64,000 bases of DNA from Streptomyces spororaveus (lineage in GTDB: Bacteria > Actinomycetota > Actinomycetes > Streptomycetales > Streptomycetaceae), in assembly GCF_016755875.1 (NCBI RefSeq), contig NZ_BNED01000005.1, forward strand, positions 4,106,001 through 4,170,000. Direction: 5' to 3'. A program made the translations under genes and the position numbers. The notes below the pieces were generated by a model that saw only the letters and a list, made by a program, of their open reading frames with translations, searched no databases and had not been told where the DNA came from. How positions within the stretch are numbered: position 1 is the first letter of the stretch; every line of letters starts with the position of its first letter. Below are positions 24,200-31,504 of this stretch, piece after piece.

Positions 24200-24682
24200 G
24201 TGAGCGAGAACGAGCATGAAGCGAAGATGGCCCACCCCCGCATGGCGGCTGGTGCTCTCTTCTTCGACGAAGCTGATCGAGTGCTCCTCGTCGAGCCGTC
24301 GTACAAGGACTACCGAGACATTCCCGGCGGCTACGTCGAACAGGGCGAGTCACCCCGACAAGCCTGTGTGCGCGAGGTCCATGAGGAACTGGGCATCAAG
24401 CCCCATATCGGCCACCTCCTCGTTGTCGACTGGGCGCCGAACCCGGGCGAGGGCGACAAGGTCCTCTACCTCTTCGACGGTGGCCGCCTCGACGCAGACC
24501 ACCGTCAACAGATCGCACTCCAAGCGGACGAGCTCCGCGGCTACGACTTCCACGGCGCCGAACAGGTGCCAGACCTCACCATTCCCCGCCTCGCGCGCCG
24601 AATCGCCGCAGCCATCCAGGCCCGAACGGACGGCCTGACTGCCTACCTGGAACACGGGCAGTCGCCGGAAGTAGGGACCTGA
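24200..24682 (+). CDS. Nudix hydrolase
   Basis: The 160-residue product carries a full Nudix box, GGYVEQGESPRQACVREVHE followed by ELGI, near residues 41-64. The family cleaves nucleoside diphosphates linked to another group. The GTG at 24200 begins 11 bases after the XRE regulator stop, so the pair is co-transcribed. Together with NDK, CYTH and HD proteins encoded on the opposite strand, it points to control or clean-up of an unusual nucleotide. The ribosome site is weak, consistent with coupling. Confidence 0.88.
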   Translation: MSENEHEAKMAHPRMAAGALFFDEADRVLLVEPSYKDYRDIPGGYVEQGESPRQACVREVHEELGIKPHIGHLLVVDWAPNPGEGDKVLYLFDGGRLDADHRQQIALQADELRGYDFHGAEQVPDLTIPRLARRIAAAIQARTDGLTAYLEHGQSPEVGT

Positions 24683-24802
24683 CAACACCTGTGCTGCCAT
24701 CCGGGACCGAAAGGAAGGGGTCCGGGCAACCCCGATGTCCGTCTGTGCGGGACTCTAGCCAAGACACATGCCGACTTGTCGCACCACTGACACGATGGCT
24801 TC

Positions 24803-25411
24803 ATGACGAGCAACAACCTTGGGGAGTGGAGCCCCGCTTCAGCTAGCGAGATGGCGGAAGTCTTCAAGCGGGCCAACTTCCCGTGGTGGATCGCCGGCGG
24901 CAGCGCGATCGAACTCTTCGTCGGCCGCGAGCTCCGGACGCATGGAGACCTCGACGTTCTCGTGCTGCGGCGCGATCAGACACGGGCCCAAGAGTGCCTG
25001 TCAGGCTGGGATCTCCACATTGCAGACCCACCAGGCACCGGCAGGCTCCGCGCATGGGGCTTCGGCGAGATGCTCGAAGAGCCCCTTCATGACATCTGGT
25101 GTCGCCGAACACCAGACGCGCCCTGGTCGGTGCAGCTCATGCTCGACGATGCAGTCGGAGACGAATGGGCATCGAGACGCGACCCGCGCGTGCGGATGCC
25201 CATTACCCGTCTCAGTCGCGTCGCCGCAGATGGCACCCCCTACCTCGCCCCCGAGATGCAGCTCTTCTACAAAGCGAAGAACACCAGAGAGAAAGACGAG
25301 GTGGACTTCGGCGCGGTCCTCCCGTCGCTGGACCAGGACCAGAGGGCTTGGCTGCTGGACGCCCTCAAGCTGACCGCACCAGAGCATCCCTGGCGCCAGA
25401 GACTGCAGTAG
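24803..25411 (+). CDS. Aminoglycoside nucleotidyltransferase-like protein
   Basis: The 202-residue product shows the nucleotidyltransferase core WWIAGGSAIELFVGRELRTH followed by GDLDVLVLR, whose Asp pair binds metal. A C-terminal PEMQLFYKAKNTREKDEVDF resembles the ANT(2'')-like group. Such enzymes add AMP to a hydroxyl of an aminoglycoside or other substrate. The antibiotic target, if any, cannot be read from the sequence. It follows the Nudix gene by 120 bases and ends just before the regulator remnant, suggesting it arrived by recombination between two regulator-Nudix copies. Confidence 0.78.
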   Translation: MTSNNLGEWSPASASEMAEVFKRANFPWWIAGGSAIELFVGRELRTHGDLDVLVLRRDQTRAQECLSGWDLHIADPPGTGRLRAWGFGEMLEEPLHDIWCRRTPDAPWSVQLMLDDAVGDEWASRRDPRVRMPITRLSRVAADGTPYLAPEMQLFYKAKNTREKDEVDFGAVLPSLDQDQRAWLLDALKLTAPEHPWRQRLQ

Positions 25412-25462
25412 GCCATCTCATCGCTTCTCCGCCAGCTTCTCCAACTGCCGGTGAAACCGGCT

Positions 25463-25617
25463 TGGCCGTGGACCGCCGCGTACGACGCAGCCTCGAAGTC
25501 GCCGACGCGCTGAGCTCTGGGAACCCGAGGCCCGGCCCTCCTACTGGAAGCCGCACAGGTGCCGCCGACTAGGCGCGCCACCACTCCCTGAGCCAGAGAA
25601 GTGATCATCAGCTGGGG
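25463..25617 (+). pseudogene. Decayed 3' fragment of an XRE regulator paralogue
   Basis: This stretch aligns by eye with the last part of the regulator gene (about 23952-24112). Shared blocks include CAGCCTCGAAGTCGCC, GCGCTGAG, TACTGGAAGCCG and GCGCCACCACT. One frame reads VDRRVRRSLEVADALS against VERRARHSLEVARALS in the intact protein. Frameshifts, a stop and deletions break the frame, and nothing upstream resembles the HTH part. It is a relic of a second regulator module whose body was lost or replaced by the nucleotidyltransferase gene. Confidence 0.75.
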
Positions 25618-25677
25618 GCCGGCCTGCTCACCCCTTGGCAGACCAGGCCGCAGGCCGTCTTTTCGGTCCCTGCCTGA

Positions 25678-28125
25678 TCAACCTTGGGACCCAGCTGGGC
25701 TGCTTGCCGCCGGAGGCACCCACAATCGAACGGTGCGGTCGACGCTAGCGCTGGCGAGCACGGAGCTGTCTGGCGAGAAGGTGACAGCCGTCACTGCGCC
25801 GTGGTGACCGACGAGAGCGTCTCCGACAGGCTGGTGGGTGACAGGATCCCAAAGGCGGACGGTGCGATCGTCGCTGGCCGTAGCTAGTAGGCCGCCATCG
25901 GGAGAGAAAACCAGGGCCGCAACGGCATCATCATGGCCCTTCAGGGGCTTTCCTACCGGCTGGTGGGTGGGTACGTCCCACAGTTGAACCAAGTGATCAT
26001 CTCCAGCGGTAGCGATCAGGCTGCCGTCAGGCGAAAAGCCCACAGAGGTGACGGAGCCACCGTGGCCGTCCAGGAGCTTGCCTGTTGACACTCGGCTCGT
26101 GGAGTCCCACAGCCACACCGTGCCGGCGTCGGTGGCGGTTGCGATCAACCTGCCATCGGGGGAGAACGCGATGCCGGTGACGAGCCCGTCATGGCCGGTC
26201 AACGGGTCACCCGCGGCTTGCTGGGTGGTTGGCACCCACAGCCGTACGGCGCCTCCGTCATCGGCGACGGCGAGGAGGGTTCCGGTGGGCGAGAAGACCA
26301 CTGACGTGATGGCGCCGAGGTGGTCGGTCAAAGGGCTGCCCGCTGGCGTCCGAGTGGCCGCATCCCATAGACGTACCGCGCCGCCACGGTCCGCCGTGGC
26401 GATCAGGGTGCCGTCGGGAGAGAAGGTCACCGCACTCACGGAGTCACGGTGATTGGTCAGGGGCCGGCCGACTGATCGCCGACTGGCCGGGTCCCAGAAG
26501 CGCACCGTATCGTCAGCGCCGGCAGTCACGAGTTGGGTCCCGTCCGGGGAGAACACCACAGCGCGAACCGCGTCACGGTGCCCGACCATAGGCGCCAAGG
26601 AAATGGCTTCCCCGTTCTTGAGTGCGGTGAGGACACTCCTGCTGGCGAGCCCCCGTGCGGGCAGGAAATCGAGCCGGGCACGTGGTTCGGCGCGCTGTGT
26701 GATCAGGGTCTCGCGCGGGTCGCTCTCATGCCGCGCACGCTGTGTCGGAACCGGCGTTGGCAGGATGTTCTCGGCCGTCCACAGCCGCACCGTGCCATCA
26801 AATCCGGCGGTGGCGAGCAACCCACCGTCGGGGGAAAAGGCTACGGCTGTGGCCTTGCCGATATGGCCGATCAGGGGCGCGCCGACAGCCTGCCCGGTGG
26901 CGGGATCCCAAAGCCGCACCACGCCATCGAAGTCGGTGGTGGCGAGCAGTTTGCCATCAGGGGAGAACGCTACGGCCGTGGCGGAGCCGGTGTGCCCTGT
27001 GAGGGGCGCTCCGACTGTCCGCCGGGTCGCGGGATTCCAAAGGCGCACCATGCCGTCGTCACTGGCGGTGGCGAGCAGGTCGCCATCAGGGGAGAAGGCG
27101 ACCGATCTGACGGCGCCTGAGTGGCCCATCAGAGGTTTTCCGACTGTACGGCGAGTTGTCGGGTCCCAAAGGTGCACCATGCCGTCGAAGCTCGCGGTAG
27201 CGAACAGGCCGCCGTCAGGGGAGAACCTCACCGCTGTGACGGGTCCGGAGTGGGCGGCCAGCGGCTTGCCTATGGGTTCGTGGCTGAATCGATCCCATAG
27301 GCGTACCTTGTAATCGAAGCTGGCGGCGACCAGCAGACTGCCGTCGGGGGAGAACGCCACCTCCGTGACCGCGACATTCTTCGTGGTAGGGAGCGCCTTG
27401 ACCTCCTCATGGGTGCCAGGATCCCAAAGGCTCACCTCGCCATAGTCGTTGGCCGTCGCGAGCAAGCTGCCGTCGGGGGAGAACACGACCGACCGCGTGA
27501 TGTTCCCACGACCAAGCAGGGGCTCACCGACCGTTTCTTGGGTGACCGGGTCCCAGAGCGTCACCACTCCAGCCGCGCTAGCGGTTGCCATCAGGTTGCC
27601 AGCGGGGCGAAACGCCACTGACCACACGAAACCGGAATGTGGAAGGGCCGACGGCTCGAGATGAGACCTCGAGCGTCGACCACCCTCCACGGACACGGCC
27701 GAGTTCGCCGAATGTACCGGCGTATCGGGCGTCGCCGCAGTAGGCGAGGCGTTAGCCGGGACGGGCGTCTGCATGGACTTGGATGTCGAGCGCGCGCGGC
27801 GGACCCCAACACGTAGCTTTTCGAGTCGGGTCCACTCCGCGCGCCACCACTCGACTGTCGGATGATCTCGGCCTACTGGACGGCCGCCGCTCGAGATGCT
27901 GAGAAGTGTCTGGACGAGCGCGATGAGGAAGTCGACGCGGGGCAGACGTTTCGCGTTAAGGGCTTCACTGATCGCGGAGGCTGACAACGTCTGCCCCGGA
28001 GGCGCGGCACGGCTGATCGCGCGTTGGGCCGGTTTGCCGCAATCGATCCGCAGCGTCTCGAGATTGGAGGCGAAGTCCTCGAGTTCGCGCTGGAACACGG
28101 CTCCGGGAGCGTCCTCGTCCGCCAC
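25678..28125 (-). CDS. WD40-repeat protein with N-terminal HTH-like domain
   Basis: The 815-residue protein opens with a helix-turn-helix-like domain (TLSASAISEALNAKRLPRVD) typical of large Streptomyces signalling proteins. After a disordered linker (about 105-165) come 14 WD repeats, seven ending LWDPVTQ to LWTAEN and seven ending FWDPASR to LWVPPAA. A linker of about 50 residues divides them, giving two seven-bladed propellers. Repeats of about 129 bases are also similar at DNA level. No NACHT, kinase or nuclease domain is fused. GTG at 28125 has AGGGGG six bases upstream. It probably senses or scaffolds other proteins; a defence role is possible but unproven. Confidence 0.9.
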   Translation of the reverse strand: MADEDAPGAVFQRELEDFASNLETLRIDCGKPAQRAISRAAPPGQTLSASAISEALNAKRLPRVDFLIALVQTLLSISSGGRPVGRDHPTVEWWRAEWTRLEKLRVGVRRARSTSKSMQTPVPANASPTAATPDTPVHSANSAVSVEGGRRSRSHLEPSALPHSGFVWSVAFRPAGNLMATASAAGVVTLWDPVTQETVGEPLLGRGNITRSVVFSPDGSLLATANDYGEVSLWDPGTHEEVKALPTTKNVAVTEVAFSPDGSLLVAASFDYKVRLWDRFSHEPIGKPLAAHSGPVTAVRFSPDGGLFATASFDGMVHLWDPTTRRTVGKPLMGHSGAVRSVAFSPDGDLLATASDDGMVRLWNPATRRTVGAPLTGHTGSATAVAFSPDGKLLATTDFDGVVRLWDPATGQAVGAPLIGHIGKATAVAFSPDGGLLATAGFDGTVRLWTAENILPTPVPTQRARHESDPRETLITQRAEPRARLDFLPARGLASRSVLTALKNGEAISLAPMVGHRDAVRAVVFSPDGTQLVTAGADDTVRFWDPASRRSVGRPLTNHRDSVSAVTFSPDGTLIATADRGGAVRLWDAATRTPAGSPLTDHLGAITSVVFSPTGTLLAVADDGGAVRLWVPTTQQAAGDPLTGHDGLVTGIAFSPDGRLIATATDAGTVWLWDSTSRVSTGKLLDGHGGSVTSVGFSPDGSLIATAGDDHLVQLWDVPTHQPVGKPLKGHDDAVAALVFSPDGGLLATASDDRTVRLWDPVTHQPVGDALVGHHGAVTAVTFSPDSSVLASASVDRTVRLWVPPAASSPAGSQG

Positions 28126-28325
28126 GTACGTCCCCCTGATGGTCTGTGGGATTCAGCGTAGGACGCGGTTTACCGAACAGGACCGAACTCTGCCGAACAT
28201 CACCATACATAGTGTGTGTTCGCTCGGCGGGCCACACCGTACGGCGATGGCCTGCGCCGATCGAACTTGTCCGGGTCTCTTCGTGCCGTGCGGGGCGTTG
28301 CTGGCCGGGCTGGTGTGCTGAAGGC

Positions 28326-28559
28326 ATGGACGAAAACGAAGAGACCACCGCGCCGCCCGCTCCCCGGACTCCCGCCACGTCGGAGCCGGCGCCGGAGGCG
28401 CCGATCCACGAACGGATGCTCGACCTGGCCGCGCTGCTGATCCTGATCACCATGGCGACGGGCGTCTTCATGCTCGCGGGCCCCGAGGCGTTCACCGCGG
28501 TCACCAGTGTCGGGTTGGGGCTGTTCGCGGCCTGGCGTGGCCGGCCGCCGAGACCGTGA
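28326..28559 (+). CDS. Small membrane protein
   Basis: The 77-residue product has an acidic, Pro-rich N-terminus (MDENEETTAPPAPRTPATSE). Two hydrophobic helices follow: DLAALLILITMATGVFMLAG and FTAVTSVGLGLFAAW. GAAGG precedes the ATG. It is divergent from the WD40 gene across 200 bases. Function is unknown. Confidence 0.6.
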   Translation: MDENEETTAPPAPRTPATSEPAPEAPIHERMLDLAALLILITMATGVFMLAGPEAFTAVTSVGLGLFAAWRGRPPRP

Positions 28560-28978
28560 GTCGCGGTGGAGACCCCGACGGTTACCGATGGTCGCCTCCT
28601 GTTGATGGGGCTACGCGAGGCGACCCTCGGGCCCACGCGCGATCCATCGAGCGATCCCCGTATGGATCGGCGGGGCGGGCCGACGCCGATCCATCACCGA
28701 GCGGCGCACCCGGCGTCGGGACTTATCCGACGGATGCCCCCTTGGATGTCCCGGCGGTCTTGTGCTGGCCGAGCTCTCTCGGACCTGTCTGGCACCGCCC
28801 GTGCGTGGCCTGGGCAAGACGCCCTCGCCCCCTGAAGTCGGTGGTCGACCACCTACGAAGAGTGAGCGCTCTCCCCGCTGGGATCACCAATCGCGCCATG
28901 CTCAGCCACCCACAGGAATGTGGCGAACTTTCTCGACAACGGTTACATGTACCATCCAATCCGCGGTATGCTTTCGCA
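28560..28978. promoter_or_regulatory. 419-base gap with inverted repeat and methyltransferase promoter
   Basis: No convincing gene lies here. ATGGATCGGC (28662-28671) and GCCGATCCAT (28685-28694) form a 10-base inverted repeat, with more GATCCAT copies just upstream. Near the right end, TTACAT (28943-28948) and TATGCT (28967-28972) are 18 bases apart. TATGCT lies only six bases before the methyltransferase ATG and no Shine-Dalgarno is present, so the transcript is probably leaderless. Confidence 0.55.
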
Positions 28979-30313
28979 ATGTCTGAGCTGCAAGAAGAGC
29001 CAAAGCGTGATCGCACCGGGGTCGAGCTGTTCGCGGGGGCGGGCGGCCTGGCCATGGCGGTCCATCAGGCGGGCTTCCGGCCATTGCTGTTCAATGAGTT
29101 CGCGCCGCGAGCCTGTCAGACCCTGGAGGCGAACGGGGCGAAGCCTCGGGGAGACGAGGAACGCATCCCCGAGCCTGGGGAGCCGTGGCCGCTGGTCGCG
29201 GGCGACGTCCAAGACCTGGACATGAGCTATCTGCTCGGCCGTGTAGACGTGCTCGCCGGCGGCCCTCCGTGTCAGCCCTTCAGCCTCGGGGGGATCGCGA
29301 AGGGGGACGAGGACAAGCGGAACATGTTCCCGCAGATGTTCAAGGCGATGCGCCAGATCCGACCCAAGGCCGTGATCTGCGAGAACGTCGTGGGACTTCT
29401 TAGGCCATCCTTCAAGCCGTACCTCGAGTACATCCTGCGTGAGATGGAGATGCCCTTCGAGCTGCGGGACCCCAATACCCCTTGGCAGAGGCACAATCAG
29501 GACCTCATGGACCTCATCGAGGCCAGAGACAGGGCTTCGGGTGACCCGGCGGAGCGCTACAAGGTGGTGATGACGCGCGTGAACGCCGCGGACTACGGCG
29601 TCCCGCAGATCAGGCATCGCATCATCATCGTCGCCTTCCGGGAGGACCTCGGTGTCGACATCGAGCAGTTCAAGGAGGATGTACTTCCCCAGTACTCCGA
29701 GGAGGCGCTCTTCCGGGCGATGCTCGATGATTCCGAAGACTCCTACTGGAGCCGCCATCCCGAGGTTCCCGAACCCGTGCGCGCCGCGGCCAAGGCCAGG
29801 GCCAGGACAGGGATCGCTAAGGGCTCCGCGCTCATCTCGGACGGATTGAAGCCCTGGCGGACCTTCCGGGACGCCATCGCCGGCATCGACGAGAACGAGG
29901 GTAATCCGCTGCCGAAGATCACCTGGGACAGGCTCGACCGCCAGGAGCATCGCGCTGGGGGATTCACTGACCACATCGGGTGGCCCGGGGCTCGGATCTA
30001 TAAGGGGCACACACCCAATGAGCTGGACCGTCCCGCCAAGACCGTGAAGGCTGGCGTGCACGGCGTCCCTGGCGGGGAGTCCGTGATGCTGACCGATGAT
30101 CTGGAGACTCCGGAAGGCACCACCTACAAGCACAGGTATATGACCGTGAGGGAGACTGCCCGCGTCATGACCTTCCCCGACGATTGGAAGCTTGAAGGAC
30201 CTCGTGGGGAGAAGATGCGGCAGCTCGGCAACGCGGTCCCGGTGAAGCTCGGCGCGGTATTCGCCAATGCGGTGGCCAAGGCCCTTGATACGGCGTCGGG
30301 GCCGACGACGTGA
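28979..30313 (+). CDS. DNA cytosine-5 methyltransferase
   Basis: The 444-residue enzyme has motif I GVELFAGAGGLAMAVHQAGF near residue 12, motif IV GGPPCQPFSLGG with the catalytic Cys near residue 94, and motif VI ENVVGLL. Motif VIII is QIRHRIIIVAF and motifs IX-X are RETARVMTFPDDW and QLGNAVPVKL. The segment between VIII and IX is the target-recognition region. It protects host DNA against a partner nuclease. The ATG at 28979 begins just before motif I; an open frame runs back to 28556 but lacks any family similarity. The stop overlaps the vsr-like start (GTGA). Confidence 0.96.
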   Translation: MSELQEEPKRDRTGVELFAGAGGLAMAVHQAGFRPLLFNEFAPRACQTLEANGAKPRGDEERIPEPGEPWPLVAGDVQDLDMSYLLGRVDVLAGGPPCQPFSLGGIAKGDEDKRNMFPQMFKAMRQIRPKAVICENVVGLLRPSFKPYLEYILREMEMPFELRDPNTPWQRHNQDLMDLIEARDRASGDPAERYKVVMTRVNAADYGVPQIRHRIIIVAFREDLGVDIEQFKEDVLPQYSEEALFRAMLDDSEDSYWSRHPEVPEPVRAAAKARARTGIAKGSALISDGLKPWRTFRDAIAGIDENEGNPLPKITWDRLDRQEHRAGGFTDHIGWPGARIYKGHTPNELDRPAKTVKAGVHGVPGGESVMLTDDLETPEGTTYKHRYMTVRETARVMTFPDDWKLEGPRGEKMRQLGNAVPVKLGAVFANAVAKALDTASGPTT

Positions 30314-31086
30314 TTGACGTCTCGAAGCCGCCTCAGGGTCGATGGAACGACAGGTTGCCCCCCGATCGCGCCTGGAAAGGGCGGCCGGGAAGGACCCGGA
30401 AGGCGCTGTCCGCTGAACAGGACAAAGCGGCGGGTGGTCGCCATCGGCGTGAGGTTGTCCTGGGAGACGGCCGCGTGGTTCACGCCTCGGTCTCCTTGAG
30501 GGTCCTACCCAAGACGCGGCGTATCCGCGCGTCACTACGCTGGGGCGATGGGAGGAAGTCCCCGGAGCGCTATCTGGGGGAGGTCGAACACGACAGCCGT
30601 GGAGCCAACCTCGCTGAGGGGTGGCGGCTGGCCTGGGCTAAGGGCCTTTTGCGGGAGCACGCCCTGCCGGAGGGCTCGACGGCTTCGACGCCGGCGGTCC
30701 GTGCCTCCATGAAAGGCAACCGTGGAAGGGACACAAAGCCCGAGAAGGTACTCAGGTCCCTCCTCTTCAAGGAAGGGCTTCGCTACCGGGTCAACGCACC
30801 GCCCGTCCAGGGCCTCCGACGTAGCGCGGATGTGCTGTTCCCGAAGGCAAGAGTCGCGGTGTTCGTCGACGGCTGCTTCTGGCACGTCTGTCCGGAGCAT
30901 CATCGGCCGGCGACGAAGAACAAGGAGTTCTGGACGGAGAAGTTCACCGAGAACCAGCGGCGGGACGCCGAGACCAACCGGATCCTGGAGGAAGCGGGCT
31001 GGACGGTCATCCGGGCTTGGGAGCACGAGGCGCCGGACAAGGTGGCGCGACGGGTCATCTCAGCGGTCCGCCGTGCGACCGCCTAG
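30310..31086 (+). CDS. vsr: Vsr-type endonuclease with N-terminal extension
   Basis: The C-terminal half of this 258-residue protein is a Vsr nuclease: MKGNRGRDTKPEKVLRSLLF, then RRSADVLFPKARVAVFVDGC and FWHVCPEHHRPATKN. This carries the conserved Asp, Cys/His zinc residues and active-site region. Vsr nicks T:G mismatches made by deamination of 5-methylcytosine. The first 110 residues are a basic extension of unknown role, with a beta-rich REVVLGDGRVVHASVSLRV. GTG overlaps the methyltransferase stop. Here it may serve repair, or be one of the cassette's nucleases. Confidence 0.92.
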   Translation: MIDVSKPPQGRWNDRLPPDRAWKGRPGRTRKALSAEQDKAAGGRHRREVVLGDGRVVHASVSLRVLPKTRRIRASLRWGDGRKSPERYLGEVEHDSRGANLAEGWRLAWAKGLLREHALPEGSTASTPAVRASMKGNRGRDTKPEKVLRSLLFKEGLRYRVNAPPVQGLRRSADVLFPKARVAVFVDGCFWHVCPEHHRPATKNKEFWTEKFTENQRRDAETNRILEEAGWTVIRAWEHEAPDKVARRVISAVRRATA

Positions 31087-31092
31087 CTGCGC

Positions 31093-31281
31093 CTACAGCT
31101 CCTCACCATGCAGTAGGTCGTCCATAGCGTCGGTCAACCTGCGTAGGACGATGCGGCCGTCACCATCGCTGTATGCGAGGACGGCACTCCCCGCGTCGAG
31201 ACCGGCCTCGGCGAGGATCCCCAAGGGGATCTGCACCTGGCCGCTCGCATCGATTGTGACCTGCGCGGGTTCCCGGATCAT
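31093..31281 (-). CDS. AbrB/SpoVT-type DNA-binding protein
   Basis: The 62-residue product has the swapped-hairpin fold signature: VTIDASGQVQIPLGILAEAG, then LDAGSAVLAYSDGDGRIVLR. Proteins of this kind act as MazE/VapB-like antitoxins or small repressors. No toxin gene adjoins it. It faces the end of vsr and reads away from the GHKL gene promoter region, so control of that promoter is possible. The start is ATG with no strong ribosome site. Confidence 0.72.
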   Translation of the reverse strand: MIREPAQVTIDASGQVQIPLGILAEAGLDAGSAVLAYSDGDGRIVLRRLTDAMDDLLHGEEL

Positions 31282-31504
31282 GAGGTGATTCTCGCACGCT
31301 GTGAACCGTGGGGGCGGGGTGCGGAGTGGGTTCCAGCGGGGGTTTCGAGATCTATGTCCCGCGGGTACCGGTGCCGCCCATTAGGGTTGACGCCATGCTG
31401 GTGGATGCACCGGGACCGGGACCGGTGGGGGCGTCTAGACACTGGTGGGCGCGCTTCGCGTCTGCCGGCAACGCGTTTGTTCACGACGAAGACGGGGGCC
31501 GACT

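Noticed and set aside
25267..25608. A minus-strand 113-codon frame over the end of the nucleotidyltransferase gene
   Set aside because: It is antisense to the nucleotidyltransferase end and the regulator relic and has no coding features of its own.
28556..28978. An N-terminal extension that would make the methyltransferase 585 residues long
   Set aside because: The added 141 residues show no family similarity, and the promoter and inverted repeat lie within them.
31093..31281. Toxin-antitoxin pair with the AbrB protein as antitoxin
   Set aside because: No adjoining frame resembles a PIN, MazF or other toxin.
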